Origin: Candidatus Bathyarchaeota archaeon
Lineage (GTDB): Archaea; Thermoproteota; Bathyarchaeia; Bathyarchaeales; Bathycorpusculaceae
Assembly (NCBI GenBank): GCA_003601785.1
Contig: PIYA01000044.1
Location: 1 to 9,980, forward strand
Reading direction: 5' to 3'
DNA: 9,980 nt
Of the stretch, positions 7,501-9,980 are shown piece by piece (position 1 is the first letter of the stretch; each line of letters starts with the position of its first letter). Position numbers and translations under genes: made by a program. Below the pieces are notes generated by a model. That model saw only the letters and a program-made list of their open reading frames with translations. It was not told where the DNA came from and searched no databases.

Positions 7501-7953
7501 CCTGTTTCAGACATCAACTTAGGTAATCCGGAAAGTGTTTACAAAAGATTTAAGACAATGATTGAAAAACTGAACAGTCAGCTTGAACTAGCTGAAAAAA
7601 TCAAGGCTGTGGACGCTCAAGAGGTGGCTTTAAAGGTTTTAACAACTCACTTCATAAAAGACATAGCTGGAAACCTCCGAGCTTTCTCAACACAAGCCTT
7701 CAGATGTAAATCTTGCAACAGACACTTCCGTCGCCTCCCCCTCCGCGGCAAATGTCCATCATGCGGTGGACCCCTAACCCTAACAGTTTACCGCGGGGGT
7801 ATCGAGAAATACTTGGAAGCGGCGCAGCGTTTGGTTGAGAAATACAATTTACCAAAATATTATTCTCAGAGAATTTTGCTCATGAAAGAGGAGATTAACA
7901 CTTTGTTTGAGAGTAAAAAACCCAAACAGGTAAGCCTCACAGAGTTTGCTTAA
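4524..7953 (+). CDS. polC: DNA polymerase D large subunit (DP2), interrupted by a +1 frameshift
   Basis: The catalytic subunit of the archaeal replicative polymerase PolD. The upstream frame (4524-6839, 771 codons) carries the N-terminal block with APLQGVAKV and FAGPIRSAGGT (residues 142-152), then TFVGARMGRPEKAKRRE. After that come four CxxC pairs (Cys651/654, 663/666, 676/679, 688/691) likely to bind two zincs. It then hits TAA right after NAPLTTL. The +1 frame continues at once with KPSEINVTVEKLKELGYTHD. It goes on to the active-site segment DCDGDED (Asp894 and Asp896 in joined numbering), a final zinc knuckle (Cys1061/1064/1077/1080) and a C-terminal QVSLTEFA that resembles a PCNA-binding PIP box. 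Removing one base near 6831 gives one 1142-residue protein of normal DP2 length, with NAPLTHFKP as expected. No intein is present at DGDED. Whether this is a sequencing error, a true mutation, a split gene or recoding cannot be decided here. Confidence 0.93.
6828..6840 (+). other. Frameshift junction inside polC
   Basis: The upstream frame reads ACC ACA CTT TAA. Deleting the A at 6831 gives ACC CAC TTT AAG, which translates as T-H-F-K and restores the family-typical NAPLTHFKP. As written, the site also contains CTT followed by a stop and G, the arrangement at which a +1 slip from CUU to UUU can occur. No Shine-Dalgarno-like stimulator is visible just upstream. Confidence 0.85.
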
Positions 7954-7991
7954 ACTGAAAACTTTTCTACACCAAAGCACAAAAGTGTTCT

Positions 7992-8020
7992 TGATAAGAC
8001 ATGCTAAAAGAAGCTTATCA
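7992..8020. promoter_or_regulatory. Inverted repeat over the start of the winged-helix gene
   Basis: TGATAAG (7992-7998) and CTTATCA (8014-8020) form a perfect 7-bp inverted repeat with 15 bases between the arms. The half-site centres are 22 bp apart, about two helical turns, and the repeat straddles the ATG at 8001. It could be an autoregulatory operator for the dimeric DNA-binding protein encoded here. Repeats of this size also arise by chance. Confidence 0.3.
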
Positions 8021-8270
8021 TCCCAACGCTTTTCTCTCCGATTTCAGAAACATCAGACTTGGCTTAAAGGCTAGAACCAAAATACTAACCTTCTTAGAAG
8101 AGAAGTCTCGAGCAGACGCGAAGACAATAGCTAAAGGAACAGGGTTACACTATGGAGTGGTTATTCATCACTTGAAGCTTCTGGAAACTGAAAAGATAGT
8201 TGAAAGGAAAGGCAAGAGACCGCACGTGTGGCTGCTCACAGGTTTGGGGCAAAAAAGGCTGAAATACTGA
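8001..8270 (+). CDS. Small winged-helix DNA-binding protein (ArsR-like)
   Basis: An 89-residue protein that is essentially one winged helix-turn-helix domain. RTKILTFLEEKSRADAKTIAKGTGLHYGVVIHHLKLLE gives helices 1-3, with the recognition helix around YGVVIHHLKLL. KIVERKGKRPHVWLLTGLG supplies the beta wing and resembles the archaeal regulators that read WxLT at this point. There is no metal-binding cysteine set and no ligand domain. It starts at ATG 8001, 47 bp after polC, with no clear Shine-Dalgarno sequence. It ends only seven bases from the stop of the convergent MazG-like gene. The target genes are unknown; an inverted repeat over its own start hints at autoregulation. Confidence 0.8.
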   Translation: MLKEAYHPNAFLSDFRNIRLGLKARTKILTFLEEKSRADAKTIAKGTGLHYGVVIHHLKLLETEKIVERKGKRPHVWLLTGLGQKRLKY

Positions 8271-8277
8271 TTTCGTG

Positions 8278-8568
8278 TCACCGGAAGGGACAATGACAAG
8301 GTGATTTCCCGCATTTTGGACATTTGTTGTCGTACTTGTTTAACGCTGCCTCTTCAAGGTTCACGTCAGTAATGTTGGCGAGCGAACATAACCAAGCGAT
8401 AACATCTGCAAATTCATCCTCCAAAGCTTTTTTATCGTTTAATGTCAACGCTTCACCTAACTCTTTCACTTCATCCACAAGCCAATTGTATGTTCCGGTT
8501 ACACCGCGTTTAGAGTCTCTGTGAAAGTATATGCGCCGCATCATTTCTTGGAATTCATGTATATGCAT
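8278..8568 (-). CDS. MazG-like nucleotide pyrophosphohydrolase with C-terminal cysteine knuckle
   Basis: A 96-residue all-alpha NTP pyrophosphohydrolase-like protein. The metal-binding acidic motifs are present: EVKE (Glu33, Glu36) and, after a loop, EDEFADVIAW (Glu52, Asp55). This family hydrolyses (d)NTPs to monophosphates and often cleans nucleotide pools. A short C-terminal tail adds Cys83-x2-Cys86 and Cys91-x-Cys93 (KCPKCGKSPCHC), a probable zinc site not found in the minimal domain. The ATG at 8568 has GGTGG four bases upstream (complement of 8573-8577). It follows the DUF488 gene by 31 bp on the same strand and is probably co-transcribed. The substrate cannot be told from the sequence. 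Confidence 0.85.
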   Translation of the reverse strand: MHIHEFQEMMRRIYFHRDSKRGVTGTYNWLVDEVKELGEALTLNDKKALEDEFADVIAWLCSLANITDVNLEEAALNKYDNKCPKCGKSPCHCPFR

Positions 8569-8599
8569 TTTTCCACCGCTTTTAGAATTTAAGATGATA

Positions 8600-9049
8600 T
8601 TACTTTTTTATTGGTTTAAGATTTGCGAGATTCCGCTGTCCCTTATTAATTATGTGAATCACTCTAACACCTTTCCGTTCTAAATGTGCAGAAATGAACC
8701 TTCGATGACAGTATTTCGGGTTTACCTCCATGCACATGATGCATGTACGCTTGGTTCTTGCGATTTCCAACAGCTTTTTTATTCCCTCTCTGAAAAGCTT
8801 GGTTCTCATGTGCTTCTTGTATCCGCCTCTACGGTATCCGCCGAGTTCCTCGCCTAACCAAACATATTCTATACCTTGTTTGGGAAGCCATTTTTCCAGC
8901 GCTTCTCTTTTGAAGTGTTCAAGTTTAGACGTTGGAAAACGACGGACATCCGCTAAAACTTGAATTTCATGCTCATTTAACAAGTTTAGAAAGGTTTCTA
9001 ACGAACGGTTGCTGTGTCCAATAGTCCATATTTGCAGTTTCTCTTGCAT
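8600..9049 (-). CDS. DUF488 family protein
   Basis: A 149-residue cytosolic protein with the DUF488 signatures in order: IWTIGHSNRSLETF (residues 7-20), VLADVRRFPTSK (31-42), YVWLGEELGGY (62-72) and CMEVNPKYCHRRFIS (106-120, with Cys106, Cys114 and His115). The family is widespread in bacteria and archaea. No reaction is securely assigned, though the conserved cysteine and histidine residues suggest a catalytic or redox centre. ATG at 9049 is the natural start because the IGHS strand follows directly. It begins 19 bp after the glyA stop and precedes the MazG-like gene, so the three are probably one transcript. Confidence 0.9.
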   Translation of the reverse strand: MQEKLQIWTIGHSNRSLETFLNLLNEHEIQVLADVRRFPTSKLEHFKREALEKWLPKQGIEYVWLGEELGGYRRGGYKKHMRTKLFREGIKKLLEIARTKRTCIMCMEVNPKYCHRRFISAHLERKGVRVIHIINKGQRNLANLKPIKK

Positions 9050-9068
9050 TTTCCCGCGTTTAGCTCTA

Positions 9069-9980
9069 TCATCGGATTCTTATGTACTTATATGCCTCTG
9101 TTGCATTTTCGAAGCAGTAATGTACCTTTTGATAGTTCTTTCTAAACTCAACAACGTCAGCCTTTACTTTTTCCGGAGGCTCCTTATCTATCACCACACG
9201 CTTCATGAACTCAGCTATCTCCGTCATCTCAGACTCCCTCATGCCAAGCCTTGTAATCTCTGAGACGCCAAGTCTTATGCCACCCGGATGCATGAAATGT
9301 CTTCCCTCTTTTATGTCCCACGGCAACAAGTTTCTGTTTATTATGATGTTCGCTTTTTCCAATGTCTCCTCTATTGTGCCACCGTCACCGTATTTAGTTA
9401 TGTCTATTAGAATCACATGAGACCTTGTGAACCCCTTGTGTTCAGCCAAAACGTTGAAACCTCTCTCATAGAGGGCTTGAGCCAAAGCCCTTGCGTTTCG
9501 CACCACCTGACCAGCGTATTCTTCTCCAAACGCAAGCAGTTCAGCACAAGCTATGGTTACACCTGCAACAGCGTGTAAGTGATGATTGCTCACCATACCC
9601 GGAAAAGTGGCGCGCTTTATCTTATCCGCATGTCTTTCCCATGAGAGCACTCCACCGTGTTGCGGTCCGAAGAACGTTTTGTGCGTGCTTAAACTAACGA
9701 CATCTGCGCCTTCTCTAAGCGGGTCTTGGAACTGTTTCCCAGCGATTAATCCAGCCACGTGAGCCGCATCGTAACCTACGGTTGCACCCACCGAATGAAG
9801 GGTGTCGGCTAACTCTTTAACCGGATGTGGGAACGGAAAGACACTTGCGCCGAACATGACAAGTTTCGGCGGTCTCCCCTCATTCGCAAGCTTCTCTATC
9901 TTCGCTTTCGCTCTGTCAACGTCTATGTTCAACTCCTTGTAATCCAAAGGAAGATACTCAACAACCAAACCGTGAACAGC
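9069..9980 (-). CDS. glyA: Serine hydroxymethyltransferase, 3' part (runs off right edge)
   Basis: The visible 303 residues are the C-terminal two-thirds of SHMT, a PLP enzyme that converts serine and a tetrahydropterin cofactor to glycine and the methylene-cofactor. GYDAAHVAGLIAG holds the PLP-contacting Asp/His. LSTHKTFFGPQHG holds the Schiff-base lysine (residue 101 of the visible part), and GGIRLGVSEITRLGM holds the carboxylate-binding Arg. The frame remains open through 9980, reading AVHGLVVEYL, so the start lies outside the window; the TTG at 9968 is internal. It ends in a TGA at 9069-9071. The lineage suggests tetrahydromethanopterin or folate as carrier, but the sequence does not decide. 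It is probably the first visible gene of the run leading to DUF488 and MazG. Confidence 0.95.
   Translation of the reverse strand, partial: AVHGLVVEYLPLDYKELNIDVDRAKAKIEKLANEGRPPKLVMFGASVFPFPHPVKELADTLHSVGATVGYDAAHVAGLIAGKQFQDPLREGADVVSLSTHKTFFGPQHGGVLSWERHADKIKRATFPGMVSNHHLHAVAGVTIACAELLAFGEEYAGQVVRNARALAQALYERGFNVLAEHKGFTRSHVILIDITKYGDGGTIEETLEKANIIINRNLLPWDIKEGRHFMHPGGIRLGVSEITRLGMRESEMTEIAEFMKRVVIDKEPPEKVKADVVEFRKNYQKVHYCFENATEAYKYIRIR

Noticed and set aside
7018..7953. Independent gene starting at TTG 7018 for the PolD C-terminal part
   Set aside because: The same frame is open and DP2-like back to 6838, directly continuing the upstream protein; TTG 7018 is internal.
1..9980. CRISPR arrays, tRNA/rRNA genes, insertion sequences
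   Set aside because: No regularly spaced repeats, cloverleaf-like sequence, transposase frame or terminal inverted repeats were seen by eye.

Overview
The window looks like chromosomal DNA of an archaeon that has a D-family DNA polymerase. It carries the PolD large subunit DP2, an Elf1-type elongation factor and geranylgeranylglyceryl-phosphate (GGGP) synthase, which makes archaeal ether lipids. Many genes start with TTG, spacing is tight, and no bacterial promoters or terminators are visible. The polymerase argues against a typical Crenarchaeote. My best guess is a Bathyarchaeia or other TACK-related lineage, but this is inference from protein flavour and not a placement.

Layout. Positions 1-1177 are a decayed stretch. 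At the left edge is a short interrupted reading frame on the minus strand. Next is a minus-strand hypothetical gene (145-721) knocked out of frame by an exact 16-bp tandem duplication. Then comes a heavily decayed class I/II aminotransferase (about 761-1177, plus strand), which ends against the 3' end of the next gene. Positions 1172-2871 hold a minus-strand NAD biosynthesis pair: NAD synthetase (nadE) followed by a carbon-nitrogen hydrolase. A 219-bp divergent intergenic region with promoter-like sequences leads into a plus-strand run at 3091-7953: elf1, GGGP synthase, a small cysteine-motif hypothetical protein and the PolD large subunit. The polymerase gene is interrupted by a single-base +1 frameshift near 6831. 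A small winged-helix regulator (8001-8270) ends that side. On the minus strand, 8278-9980 carries glyA (serine hydroxymethyltransferase, running off the right edge), a DUF488 protein and a MazG-like nucleotide pyrophosphohydrolase, closely spaced and probably co-transcribed.

Functionally this is mostly housekeeping: NAD synthesis, transcription elongation, membrane lipid synthesis, replication, one-carbon metabolism and nucleotide-pool sanitation. I see no CRISPR array, insertion sequence, tRNA or phage-like cassette. The points most worth a second look are the frameshift in an essential replicase, the 16-bp duplication whose removal restores a coherent protein, and the aminotransferase fossil.
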